A program made the position numbers and the translations under genes. A DNA stretch of 64,000 nucleotides from Zingiber officinale (lineage: Eukaryota; Streptophyta; Magnoliopsida; Zingiberales; Zingiberaceae): positions 22,627,198 to 22,691,197 of the forward strand of contig NC_056003.1 of NCBI RefSeq assembly GCF_018446385.1, written 5' to 3'. The notes below the pieces were generated by a model, which saw only the letters and a program-made list of their open reading frames with translations, was not told where the DNA came from and did no database searches. Positions 1 to 11,654 of the stretch are shown one piece after another. Numbering within the stretch: the first letter of the stretch is position 1; every line of letters starts with the position of its first letter.

Positions 1-730
1 ATGATCTTTAAGTATCATGAAATAAAGATTCTTCAGCAGCAACTTCGAACTATCATCTATCAGGGACATAATTGTCTAATTTACATTTAAACAAAAGTGA
101 TGAGGTAAGAAAAGAACATTAGATATATCCTTTTGTAGAATCCGTGAACATATATTCTGTTTGTATCTGTTATGTTAGTGTTCAGTGAGAAATTGTTAGA
201 GAATTAATCAGGCTATGTAGATAAAAGGTATCCTTCTTTGTATTAGTTGGGAAACAAACTATCTGTAATCATCTTATATACAATATCTAAGATTATGATA
301 AAAATAACATTTTTCTTCAATGAACATGGAATTGCCAACAAGTGCCATTTGCCCATTTGCCAAAGAGCATCACCATGATATGCAATAAGTTAGACAGTTG
401 CCTATGCTTTTACTTAAGCATCCTGGAATGACAAAGTTAGGATGGTATAGTCATATACTGCTTGTTAGTTATCGTATGTATGTGTTCTTTTATTGCTAAA
501 CAACTTATGTATAGTGAAGAAAAAGAGGTTAATTTCATTGTCAAGAAAAGGATAAGCGTGTTACTCTTTGCCAATTGGTTTCTTCTTGTGGATTTTTATG
601 TCCATGAAATTCTGATGTCTATTAAGTTCATTAATTTCTATAGTTGAACTCTTTTGTCCATGACACAATTTTGGGACTAGTTTGTTTTAGCTGAATGTAT
701 TGAATGCCTTGAACTAAATTCACTTTCCAG
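1..730. other. intronic/upstream part of TLDc gene, no exon recognised
   Basis: AT-rich sequence with no convincing exon in any frame. It ends in a polypyrimidine stretch and CAG acceptor directly before the first recognisable TLDc-gene exon at 731, so it is most likely an intron. The 5' exons probably lie outside the window. Confidence 0.5.
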
Positions 731-2484
731 ATCCGATATTGAAGCTGTAATAAACTCAGTAAATGAGTGCCTATTTTATCCCAAAAGTGATGGTACTGGA
801 TTGACCTCCCATCAGGATGTTCTCAAAGTGTTTGTTAATGCAGCACAATTCTCTGAGAAAGTTGAAGGATCCTCTGTAGAAAGTATGTCGTTAGCTGATT
901 TTAGAAGTTGGTGTAGCCTTGTCCCATCAGCAAGGAAGTTCCTTGGAAGTTTGCTGATGCCACCTGATTCAGGTTTACTTTTTATCCCTATATATATATT
1001 CACACTTGTGACTTCAATGTATTTGAAGCAGCCCTCATTCTGTCTAGGGATTCTTAATCATACTGAGTTATTTTATATGTTTCCTATATTGAAACTCTAT
1101 GAAAACTATTAAACTGTTTCTTCTAGCTTACATTTTCCCACTGACATTCTAAATTTTTTTGTTTTCTGCAGGAAGACCAGGCTATCAAGTTCCAACTCTA
1201 CACCATTCAGAAGATATACCTGCTGAGATCCTAATTTTGAGGAAAGAATATGCTTGGCATATTGGAGGAGCTCTTTCACAGGATGAGGTAGAAGATTGGA
1301 AGCTTTTGTATCACAGTGGAATTAATGGGCTTAGTTTCTCAACCTTTTTGGGCAATTTATCGTGAGTGTCTCTTCCGTTGCAAGTATGCCTAAATGTGTC
1401 TGTTGGACCAATAATTCCATGGGTTGGTATTACAAGATTATTGTGCAATATTAATGTATATGTTCTATGATTTTTGATGGATGGTTGATTTCTATTAATT
1501 ATATTATTTACTTTCTCAACATACCTTTGTATCATTCTTCACTTTGTTTTTCTTTTCTCATTAAAAAATGGTTAATACCTGATTATGTTAGTTAATTGCT
1601 TATGGTCTTGTGAATCTGCAGAAATGGAGATGGGCCAACTGTTTTAATTATCAAGGATAATGAAGGTTTTGTGTATGGGGGATATGCCTCTCAACCATGG
1701 GACCGGCAAAGTGATTTTTATGGTGATATGAAGTGCTTTCTCTACCAATTGTATCCAAAAGCATCTATTTTTCGTCCTACCGGAGCAAACAACAATTTGC
1801 AATGGGTAAGGTTCTATGAATGAAAGTTCTCATAAATATTTCACATTGGTGTAACTCTTCTTCTTGGCTATCGTTAGTCATCCCAAGGATTCATCAAACT
1901 CACTTTTAGTTGGTTAAAAATTATCTTATGTTCTCATCTTTGACTAAATTATGTTCTGCTGTTTCAGGATTTCATTAGCTATTCATTTATAAAAGTGCAT
2001 GTATATATGTAATTTCAACCTTCGGAAGTACTTTGAATTGCATAATGTAATCTACTACCTGGAATCATAATGTAGCTAATTCAAATCTAATGCTCGTTTT
2101 TCTAAATCTATCTGCTGTATGGATGGTGCTTTTGATTGTAAGTATCCATTCACTAAACTTGATTTCTTAATGTGGCAGTGTGCTGTCAATTTCAGCTCAG
2201 ACAGCATCCCTAATGGAATTGGCTTTGGAGGACGGGCAAATCACTTTGGCCTTTTTCTATCGGCAAATTTCGATCAGGGCCACACCTTTCCTTGCACAAC
2301 TTTTAACAGTCCTTGTCTATCAAAGACGAGCAAGATACATCCAGAAGTTATTGAATGCTGGGGCGTGATCGCAAAAGTGCCACAGAATGGAAAACCTGAG
2401 GCCTTGAAAGGTACAGTTCTTGAGAGATTCAAGGAAGATCGAAACATGCTTAAAATGGTAGGCATTGCAAATTCAAGCGACTAG
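731..2484 (+). CDS. TLDc-domain protein, 3' part (four exons)
   Basis: Four exons join in frame: 731-972, 1172-1361, 1622-1805 and 2179-2484, with introns bounded by GT and AG (donors GTTTAC, GTGAGT, GTAAGG; acceptors TGCAG, TGCAG, GGCAG). The first visible exon has an acceptor (TTTCCAG) and no start, so the protein is N-terminally incomplete here. Exons 2-4 carry the TLDc fold: a segment reading LSFSTFLGNLS, then TVLIIKDNEGFVYGGYASQPW, and finally GIGFGGRANHFGLFLSANF with a closing WGV-type motif near the C-terminus. TLDc proteins are linked in other eukaryotes to oxidative-stress protection and to V-ATPase binding; the plant role is poorly defined. The stop is TAG at 2482-2484. No frameshift is seen and the gene looks functional. 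The family call is firm, while the cellular role is inference. Confidence 0.88.
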
Positions 2485-3872
2485 AGAAGCAGCATGAACA
2501 AGGTCTTTGTCACAGCAACTTCTCTGGTTTGAAGCAAAACTTGATATCGGCCAGTCAAGGTTTCTAAACTTTGCTATGCACTATGTGGGATGGAAATTCT
2601 TTCGTTTCCACCGGCCAGTCAAGATCAGAAACCAGTTCTTGTGATATCCTGTTGCTAATTGTGTATGTTTATATCATTAATGAATGAAGAGTGCATTATG
2701 TACTGCTTGCTCACACGATCGTTGACGGTTGATCAGAAATTTCTATGTATTGTATTACCCTTATTCTTGTATAGTCAAGTAACTTTTTCTAATGGTCATA
2801 TTTATCTACAAGTGTAGTAGTTAGTACTCACGCCCTGTGTGGATGGATATACAGATTCATCGTATTAATTTTATTGGAAGAAGAATCTACCCTTCCCATG
2901 GCTCCTTTATTTAAGTCAGACAGAGATATCTTTAGGCCGATATGACTGTATCAACTATAACACTAGAAAAGCCTCATTCAGATGAATCTTGACTACTTTC
3001 TGGTGATGCAATTCTGTCTCTTGGTTCCTTCCAACATCCCTACTCTTTAAAAATTACAGACTCAATGATTTCTTTGGAGAAGCAGAGAAGCGTGCCAGTG
3101 TAATTGCTCGAGTTCTTAATATATTAGCTTGATGGAGACCTGAAGGCTTAATCTAGATTATCATCTCTGCTTTCATCTTACTCTTTACTTGTTTTTTCTT
3201 CTCTTTACAGCTTGCTGCTCGTACAATTCTCATCAAGATTGTCACATCGAACAAAGCGTTCCTGTGCACTAGTGACTGGCCTGGATCATAGTGCATCTAA
3301 CTAAAGGATTAAAGTGGGAGACAAATAGTGTTAAGCTAGTGGGAACCTAGCTTCTTTCTGTCTAACCTTGTGAATCTCTTCCTTCCTTCCTTCCAAGTGC
3401 TATGTTTGTTGTTAAGTAATAGCTAGCCACGCTTGGAGATTGGGTCAACCATTTGTTGGAACTTCTTTCAAGTAGAGTTAATTTTATTTTACAATTGAAA
3501 GGGAGGCCGAAATGTAACATGAACTAGTGAAGGCATCGTGTACTTTGCACATGGTAGAATCATGTTTTCGAATGGTTTAGGTTAAGCTTTGAATGCACTC
3601 CAAGATGTTTGGAACGTGGACACCCAATTTATATAAGGGTTGGTAGTAGATTGGATAAAATTATTTCAAATTTAACTATATGTATTGGTAGCTAGTAGAA
3701 TTACCTCTCTTTCTCCTCAAGCGATATTCTTCTTCCTAGCCTATGGACAAAGTGTTGAAGGAAAATTTTAACAGATGAAAGATACAGTTTCGTGATCCTA
3801 TCTAAAATCAAGGAAGATTGCGTGTTAAATAGGTGACTTTGTTATTAATTGTGAGAAGATTTTGAGCTAGAA
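2485..3872. other. 3' UTR and intergenic DNA, nothing further recognised
   Basis: The first 250-300 bases after the TLDc stop are probably 3' UTR, with AATGAATGAA and ATTAATTT-type A/T signals but no unambiguous AATAAA. The rest contains no ORF with recognisable similarity, no tRNA and no clear repeat boundary. Confidence 0.5.
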
Positions 3873-4082
3873 GCAGAGGGTGCTGAGCAATCTTATGTGT
3901 TAACAACGGAAAATAGAGAGAATAAAATATTAGCAACTGAGTCAGGGAGGAGTCTTGACACAAGCATTCCGACGCTCAAATTAAATAGGTGGCCAAGAGG
4001 AAAAAAATACAGTGAACAGTAGAAAGGAACAGTAGGTTTTGATAGTGTGTAATATTGTGTACCTGTTCTTTTAGGAAGAGAT

Positions 4083-4092
4083 CTCTTATATA
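4083..4092 (-). promoter_or_regulatory. TATA box in left foldback arm
   Basis: On the minus strand this reads TATATAAGAG, mirrored by the same motif on the plus strand at 6306 in the other arm. Transcription from both would run outward from the element. Inferred from motif and symmetry only. Confidence 0.4.
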
Positions 4093-6305
4093 GTGTCAAT
4101 TTTCCTCTGTGTACGAATATCAATATATTTCTAAAAAAGAACCGATCATTCTGACACTCTAACACCTTTATAAAAATAGACCCACCTCTTCTATGTTTTG
4201 CAGGATAAAAGCTTTCATCGTAAAACTGTCCGGCGAATATTCCCCTGATTCTCTGACAATCGTTACATAAAATGTCAAAAAAAATATTAGAACGTTATGT
4301 TGATGGACCCTTAATATGTTTTGCTGGTAGATCGACTGAGTCCCTTTTGTCATTCGATCGGACTTAGCTTGTAGATGGGGTTGGGCCGACTAAAGAATGA
4401 TGACCTCTCGAGGACTTGACTTTCGCTCAACCTTCTCCACTCGGCCAAAGAGTCCAGTCTAATCGGACCATATGCCTATCATGTCCGATCGGACTGACGG
4501 CCTGATCGATAAGACCACTTGGCCGAGACACATGGCTCAATTCTAAATGTCGCTAATATTACTTGAGATTTCGTTGATCCTGAGGGACTCGGGATCTGAT
4601 CAAACTAGTGGTCCGATCGTCTAGACCACTAGGTCAAGATATGTAATAGTGTTAACCTTGAGTATCGACCCCTCCTTGACTTTGAGCGCCACATCAGTCA
4701 ACTTTCTTGACTTTGACCCTACTTCCGGGGGGCCCCAATATTTGCTATATCACAAGTCTCCTCTTCAAGTTTAGTCAAAGGAGGGTGCAAGCCTGACTGA
4801 CTAGACACTTATGTTTCTTGTGTCTCTCGTTCTCTGATCGGGCGCTCGGTCCTTATTCCATCGCTCGGCCTGAGCTAACGTCACGCCGACACCTTGAAAA
4901 TTCGGCACGTCACTTACTATTAATGCTTAATATGATGAACACGCATTTTATCATAAGCATGTTTACCGCCTCCCATCCTTAATAAATGCGGTATGTATTT
5001 TTCCACCACATAGTGTACGTATGCGAAAAGAATTCTTGAAAGGACAGGCTACTGTTGAGATTTGATATGACCTTTACTGGTTCAAATTCAACGATCCTGA
5101 TTAATCCTCTCTTCTTTACTACCATGATCGAACGACTATAGAAGTCCCCCCTAGAGTTTTTAAGGTTTACAGCAAGGTAACAGTCGCCAGCGACAGTGAA
5201 GGAAGGTTAGGAAGAAGGCGAAGAAGAAGAAGATGAGAGTACAAAAAGATAAGAGTTGTATCAAATGTCATAAGCTTGAAAAACCCTAGGAGGCCTCCTA
5301 CAGCCGTCCGATTATGGTAGTAAAGGAGAGGAGATTAATCAGGATCATTGAATTTGAACCAACAAAGGGTACATCAAATCACAATAGTAACCTGTCATTT
5401 CAAATATTCTTCTCACAGGCGTGCACCATGTGGTAGAAAGATACGGGCCGTATTTATTAGGGATGGGAGGCAGTAAGCATGTTTAAGATATAAAGCGTGC
5501 TCATAATACTAAATATTCATGGTAAGTGACGCGCTCAGTTTTCAAGGCATCAATGTGATGTCATCTCAAGCTGAGCAATGGAATAAGGACCAGGCGTCCG
5601 ATCAGTGAACAGGAGATACAAGTGTCTAGTTAGTCGGACTTGTAACCTCCATCGACTAGATTTGAAAGGGAGGTTTGTGATATGACGAATATCGGAGGCG
5701 GAGTTAAAGAAAGTTGACTGACGTGGTGCTCAAAGTTAAGGAGGAGTCGATACTTGGGGTTAGCACGATTACATGTCTCGGTCGAGTGACCTAGCTGATC
5801 GGACCACTGGTCTGATCGGATCCCGAGTCCCTCAAGATTGAGGAAACGTCGAGTTATATTAGTGCCATTCAAAGCAAAAGCTGAGTCATGTGTCTCGGCC
5901 AAGTGGTCTAGCCGATGAGACCATCGGTCCGATCGGACATGATATGCATATGGCCTGACCAGACCAGACTCTTTGGTCGAGCGGAGAAGACCAAGCAAAA
6001 GCTGAGTCCTCAAGAGAGTCATCATTCTTTAGCCGACCCAACCCCATCCACAAATGAAGTCTGATCGAACGACAGAGGGGATTCGATCGACCTACCAGCA
6101 AAGCATATTAAGGGTTCATCAACCCAATGATCTAATATTCTTTTTTGGAATCAGGAGAATATTCCATAAGCAGTTTTATGATAGAAGCTTTTACCCTACA
6201 AAGCGTAGACGATGTGGGTCTATTTTTAAAAAGGTGTCAGAGTGTCAGAATGGTCGGTCATTTTTTGAAAATACATTAATATTCATGCACAGAGGAAATT
6301 GACAC

Positions 6306-6315
6306 TATATAAGAG
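6306..6315 (+). promoter_or_regulatory. TATA box in right foldback arm
   Basis: TATATAAGAG lies about 200 bp inside the right end of the foldback, with the LTR-like GAGCGTCGGA motif downstream. It is the mirror image of the left-arm copy and faces outward. Confidence 0.4.
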
Positions 6316-6684
6316 GTTTTCTCTTAAAGACGTAGTTACACAACATTATATACTCAGAGTCCACTGTTCCTTTCTAATGTTCATTGCATTCTTTTTCTCT
6401 CCACCATCTATTTGACTTGAGCGTCGGAGTGCCTGTATCAGGGACCCCTTCCTAACCCGATTGCTAACGTTTTCTTCTCTTTATTTTTCTTTATTGATAC
6501 ATAGGATCACTTAGCACCATCTACTTAAAATTTCTCATTCTTTTCCGACTTAAGAAGGGATCCAAATATATCAATGAGTAAATTAAATTTGAATACGGAC
6601 GAGAAAAAGTCAGAAATCAAAGATTTTAGATTTAATAAAATAAAGACATATAAATTTAAATTTAATAACATTAAGATAGATAAG

Positions 6685-7355
6685 TAGGGATGTAAATCAA
6701 TCAAACGATTCACGAGCTATTCGGACCTCAATTCAGTAAAATGCTCATTCGAATTCGTTCGTTTATCTTATCAAGTTGAGCTCGAGCTTAAGGACATTTA
6801 GCTCATGAGCTCGCGAACATGTTTGTTTATAGGCTCACGGGCTTGGGCTTGAGCTCGGCTCCTTTAAAGGGCTCGAGAACATGTTCGTTTATAGGCAGCT
6901 GGTGAATTAGAGCTCGAGCTCGGCTCGATTAAAGGGCACGCAAACATATTTAATGATGTATTGAGTTTGGAAGTTTAATGTAGTAGTTTGAGATGTTCAA
7001 TGATATGTTGAATTTATATTATTTTAGTTGCTAAGTTTGTTGAATATTTATTCAAATGAATTTTCAAACTCGCTTAACAAACCTATAAAATAAGCTCTAA
7101 AATGAGCAAAAAAACGAGTTCTAAAATGAGCCCAAGCTCGCTTAACGAGTTAAGTTCGTTAATTATGATAAACGAGCTAATAACGAATCGAACTTGAACT
7201 ATTCTTGAGTTTGGTAATTTCAAAATAAGTCGAACTCGAACCTTGTGATAAAAGTTTGATTCGAACTCGAGTTGAATTTGAACTCGAATATAACTTAAAC
7301 TAGTCGAATTTTAACCTAATATTGTTGGATTCGATTCGGCTAATTTTCATCCTTA
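6685..7355. mobile_element. hAT-type MITE with 8-bp target duplication
   Basis: The element starts TAGGGATG and ends CATCCTTA, which form imperfect terminal inverted repeats (7 of 8). It is flanked on both sides by the identical 8 bp TAGATAAG (6677-6684 and 7356-7363). An 8-bp duplication and TAGGG-type ends are hallmarks of hAT elements. The interior is rich in GAGCTCGAGCT and CGAGTT motifs and has no transposase, so it is non-autonomous. Confidence 0.8.
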
Positions 7356-7934
7356 TAGATAAGCCATTAAAGTCTTGCGATACACATGGAGATCTGGAGC
7401 TGTCTTATCTCGTGCCCTTGCACACGCTGCAAATGACTGGGGAAGAAAGCAGCTTTATTTCCATACAAATATTTTGCTTTTTTTGTTTGGTTGAAATGTC
7501 ACTGTAGTTCATTCTCTTCTCGACACGACATCTCATAGGGACCATCAAGGACGCAGGGATGGAAGATGATAAAGAAGGAGAAGATACGAGCGAAGGGCAT
7601 CGGAGAAAGTCTCATCAGATTCTGTAGATCTTTCTCCTTGGAATCCAAGAAGGGAAAACAAAAGATACAAATTAACGAGAGCGTGAGAGTCAGTGCCGCC
7701 CATCTCTGTTTTTTTTTTCCTTCCAATCTGATGGATCTTGAAACTTCATGTACACAAAAAGAAATGAAATTAAAGCAGAGATTGCCCGTAAAAGTAAACC
7801 AGGGATCTCTTCTTCCTTCTCCTTTTTGACAATCAAAATGTCATTTTTGAGAGGGGCGTGGATTTCCTCCCTCTCCTCCTAGCTAGATCCACTTCCTTCA
7901 ACTTAACTCACCGGAATTAATTAGGAACAACTAA
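7356..7934. other. B3 gene 3' flank, no second gene recognised
   Basis: This lies downstream of the minus-strand B3 gene and probably includes its 3' UTR. Short overlapping ORFs exist on both strands at about 7500-7830, but none has a recognisable domain and they mirror each other. Confidence 0.45.
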
Positions 7935-8619
7935 TTAACAAGTGTAATCTAAATTTACACCGAACAGCCTCAACCTCTTTGAGTTCGCCGGTGCCGCTGT
8001 CGTCTCAGTGCTCTTGTCCGCTACGATTTCAGCCCTTTGCTCTCCTGCAAACGGACGCAATCTTAAACTCGAGCGATTAAGAATTCAAAGCTACGATCGA
8101 GTGGGAATTACCTGCATGAAAGGAAGAGTCTTGGTGCACCGAGCTACTCGACGCGTAGTAGGGTGTGTTCCACGGCACCGCGGCCGCGGCCGCCGCCGGC
8201 GGCGCCCCCCGATGCCTGCATCCGATGTAGAGACGCTCGCCGTCGAACCGTGGACGCTCGAAGAGGACGACATCGCCGGCGTCCAACCTCTTTTCCTTAA
8301 CGAAGCGGCTCCATCCCTTGGTGAGCACGTAGCTCTGGCTACTGGTCCAGTAGGAGTACCGGAACTGCCACACCTTCCCCAACTCGTCTTCGAAGCTAAG
8401 CAGAAGGCCTTTCTCGCCGGAGGCTTCGTCCAGGGGGAAGTACTTCTCCGCGTGCTGCTTCGGGATGACCAGCCTGTTGAGTTTGCCAACGTCGCTCGGC
8501 GTCAGAGGCTTTTCGAACATGAACTCCCTGAGCTCCTCACCACGGCAGAGACGCTGATACTGATAGTGGAAATTCATAGGCGACTCCCAGTCCCAGGGCT
8601 GAAGGTGCTGCTGTGCCAT
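7935..8619 (-). CDS. B3-domain transcription factor, NGATHA-like/RAV-related
   Basis: Two exons, 8112-8619 and 7935-8044, are separated by a 67-bp GT-AG intron (GTAATT...TTTGCAG) that keeps the frame, giving 205 residues. Exon 1 encodes a B3 DNA-binding domain at about residues 30-140. It starts with [20 protein letters not shown], then [20 protein letters not shown] and a closing [11 protein letters not shown] segment, which is the RAV/NGATHA-type arrangement. There is no AP2 domain. Exon 2 ends with [19 protein letters not shown] is the known B3 repression motif that recruits TOPLESS-type corepressors. The protein is probably a nuclear transcriptional repressor in organ or leaf growth, inferred from NGATHA-like relatives. 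The intron separates the DNA-binding and repression motifs; reading through it would lose the motif. The ATG at 8619 is the first in frame and sits just upstream of the domain. Confidence 0.88.
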
Positions 8620-8691
8620 CGTTGAGGGAGAGAAGAACAGAACAAACAGCCCGGAGAGTCGAGAAGTTTGTTCAAACTATGACGAAGCATT

Positions 8692-8701
8692 TATTTTATA
8701 G
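8692..8701 (-). promoter_or_regulatory. TATA box of the B3 gene
   Basis: On the minus strand GCTATAAAATAAATG lies about 75-80 bases upstream of the B3 start codon, a suitable place for a TATA box with a short 5' UTR of about 45-50 bases. Motif evidence only. Confidence 0.55.
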
Positions 8702-8793
8702 CCTGTGAACCTGAAAGTGTGTAGATATCGATCAAAATGCCAAAGTGCCGAAAAGACATACACTGGCTAGCTAAAAAGATGATTAATTCTTGC

Positions 8794-9344
8794 TAGGGCG
8801 GGCGTCGATAAGTCAAGTCTAATGAAATTTGGATGTCGAGACTAATTTTATTAAGTAATCGAGTTAGACTAAGTTCAGTTTCAAATAAATTAAAATTTTA
8901 AAATGATTATTGTTCAATTTTCACTTGATTTATTTTATGATTTTAAGCTTAATTCTTCACTTGATATTTTAATTCAAGCTTAACTTAACATTAGTTATTC
9001 GATTAGATGTTATAGAGTTCTCAATTTAAACTTATTTGATTATTTAAAATTTATATTTGTTGGATTGATTATTAAATTTGATAATTCAAACTTCTTTATT
9101 TATTTAATTTCTTTATTTATTTGTCATATTGATAAAAATTTTATAAATAAACATAGTTCATGAATATTATTTATAAATACTAACGAGTTGAATACATATA
9201 TATTCAAATTTATTTATTTAGTTTAACGAGTTATTTAAGTTTGTTTATTTAATAAATCTTATTGATATTGAACGAACATAAATAAATTTTTCTTAAGTCA
9301 AACATCAAATTTATTCATGAAAATTCAATTCATTTATAACTCTA
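8794..9344. mobile_element. probable hAT-type MITE upstream of the B3 gene
   Basis: The segment starts TAGGGCGGG and ends ACTCTA (inverted TAGAGT). It is flanked by near-identical 8-mers, ATTCTTGC (8786-8793) and ATTCTTAC (9345-9352). The interior is A/T-rich with CGAGTT and TTATTTATT motifs, without coding capacity. The terminal repeats are short, so the call is weaker than for 6685-7355. It sits about 100 bp upstream of the B3 TATA box and may be part of its promoter region. Confidence 0.5.
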
Positions 9345-9352
9345 ATTCTTAC

Positions 9353-10060
9353 CCTCAAGGTCGGCGGTCATCTCCAGAATTAATAAGTTCGAAGAGCTCT
9401 TGAATTATTAAAAAAAAAACCGAAATCAACGAAATCAAACTTCTTAAGTGGACACTTAAGAAAGAGGCAAGAGTTTAGAGTTCCTAAGCTTGATCTTGTT
9501 TAATTGAACGTCGCCTGATCAAAACTCTCACGGCCGGAATCTATGACCAGCTCAGCTGGCTGTAGCCCACCAGCACCCATCAGAGAGCCCTAAAACACGC
9601 CGTCCTAAAGTTGCAGGCTTCAGAATTAGTCTTCGAATTTACTTCGCACTGCTGAAAACGCGCAATGAAGCTGTGGTCCTAACGATATCCATGAATTAGT
9701 CTCTTATATATGAGTTTTTTTTTTCCAAGCATATGGTTCAGATTGAAGCATGAAGGTGCAGAGGAACTATTTGCTCGTTGATTTAGCTATTTAATTCCTC
9801 ATGTGCATGGGGTTTAAGGCATGCATTATTGGTTCAGCTCGACGGGGACCAATATACAAGTATATATTAATATTATATGTAGTGGAATATATGGCATCCC
9901 CATTGTGTATGTGTTTCCAACAAGGTGGAGAAGAAGAGGATAAGGATTAATTTTCTAGCTATTCCAAAACCATGAGCATCAACAACATATTACATATGCG
10001 CGTACAAAGCCTGTCTCTCCTCAGAACCTCCTCATCCATACGCATTCACTTCACCTTCCC

Positions 10061-10091
<31 letters not shown>

Positions 10092-11654
10092 GTGACGTGC
10101 TCTTCATGCATGCTCTCCCCTCCCACAATCATGCAACCCACCTGCTTCTTCTTTTACCGAGCCCACCTCACCTGGATAATGTGGAAGTACTCTCAGCTCC
10201 CAACTCTCTCTTTTGATCCCATGTGCTCAGAAATCAGTGGGCGTCGCCTTTTTTTTTTTTTTGCTTAAAAAAAAAATCTAGGATCGATGCATTGTCCACT
10301 GATTGATGGCGAGAACCAGTGAATGATGTCGGCATGCATCAGCTTTTTCAGAAAGAGGGAGTTCAATGATTGGGATGTAAATGATGGGGCGTGTTAGTAG
10401 CAGCTGATCCAATAATTTGGACGTAGTAGTGATCGAGCAAGCATTTGCCATGCAGCTTCTCTTTCGAGCATGTGCTGAGATCGAGCTTCTTTCAGGGAGT
10501 CTGCCTTTTCCACTTAAGAACTAGATAGGTTGCTGAGAAATCGTCAGATATATGAAAGTGATTGAAAAGAAAAAGTAGAGCAATTCAAGGACCCTGAGAG
10601 ATTAAGGATCTTTCTAGCTAGCAGGTGATCCAATGAAGAGCGGAAGTGGACAGGCTTATAATAATTATATTAATTTGTTCCAAAATTCAAGATTCATGGA
10701 GCTAGCCAGGGATTTCAAACATTTCGGTGCCATCGATGTTCATGACTAGCTAGCTAGGGAGGTCCATTAATTCTGAACAAAAGTGAAGAGAAGGAGATTT
10801 TCCATGGAGAAGGTGGATTTGGTTTCTGGATTTTTTCTGAGATTTCGGTCGGTGACAGTGATCGATCTCTTGGTTCTTGTACAAACTCTGATGTCTTTGA
10901 GAGCCGTCTTGGGTTTTAACAAGAGAGAAAAAAAAACACGTGATGAAAATGAAGCACATGGAATGCAATCATTTACGTCAAGAAAAGAAAGAGGCTAAGT
11001 ATATTGTTTAATTGTGTGCTGGTGGATTTTTTTTTTTAAAAGTATCAACTTTATTATCTCTATGTTTTTTTAAAAAAAAAAAAACAAACATGAAATGCAG
11101 CTCCTTACGCACCCAGATTCATCATTATATTAGTTCAATCGTCTGTGACATTACTACTAAAATTTGGTTGATAAACTTCTGATATTTAATGAAATAATAA
11201 ATAGATAATTATCAAAATAGATAAACGTTAAATAAAGGAATTAATTTATTACTTCATACAAAAGTACCGAAATTTTTTACCGACCTAACAATTACCTAAT
11301 CGGATAAATTAGACCGATTTTAAAATAAAAAACAAACTCTTCTATAAAAATATCAAAATAGTTGATTATATGACTTCACATGTCTCCGCAGGATGTCGAA
11401 TTAGTTAGAGATATGGTAACTTTTCTATAATAAGACAAGGGTTTATTTTTGACTGACTCATGTTCCTGGAGAAAAAAAAAATCTTTCCACCCTCTAACTA
11501 CTTGACGATCAACTATAAATTAACCCTGTAACTTATTTCCCTTCACATAATCTGAAAACGGACTATGAAAGACATTTGGGATGAGCGTAATCATCTTTAA
11601 TTGCTTCACTATTTAAATTTATTAAAAGTCTTTTATATTGTATTACTTACCATT
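9353..11654. other. intergenic DNA, no gene recognised
   Basis: Contains a GCT microsatellite, several homopolymer tracts (for example T runs at 10251-10262 and A/T runs near 11030-11090) and short ORFs without domains. No tRNA, no hairpin with a recognisable conserved microRNA and no clear transposon end was found. Confidence 0.5.
10062..10091. repeat. (GCT)10 microsatellite
   Basis: Ten uninterrupted or nearly uninterrupted GCT units. In one frame they would encode a run of cysteines inside a short ORF, which I regard as an artefact of the repeat. Confidence 0.95.

Larger units (their letters stand above)
3873..6524. mobile_element. foldback element with about 1.3-kb inverted arms
   Basis: The left arm (about 3873-5165) is the reverse complement of the right arm (about 5275-6524), with roughly 100 bp of purine-rich spacer between. 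Matches run the whole length: the GACACTATATAAGAGG block at 6301 pairs with the block at 4082-4097, the CTTGAGCGTCGGA block at 6417 with that at about 3970, and the central GAGATTAATCAGGATC block at 5332 with that near 5095. Identity looks like 85-95% by eye. Each arm has a TATA box and an LTR-like GAGCGTCGG end, like the gypsy LTRs elsewhere in the window. The unit may therefore be two LTR-derived copies fused head to head, or a foldback/MULE-type DNA element that captured such sequence. I see no transposase and no unambiguous target duplication. Confidence 0.75.

Noticed and set aside
8008-8625. 205-aa plus-strand ORF opposite the B3 gene
   Set aside because: It is an open antisense frame caused by the GC-rich B3 exon; the B3 domain on the minus strand is unmistakable.
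9972-10268. 98-aa ORF with a run of cysteines
   Set aside because: The run comes from the GCT microsatellite and the frame has no domain or splice support.
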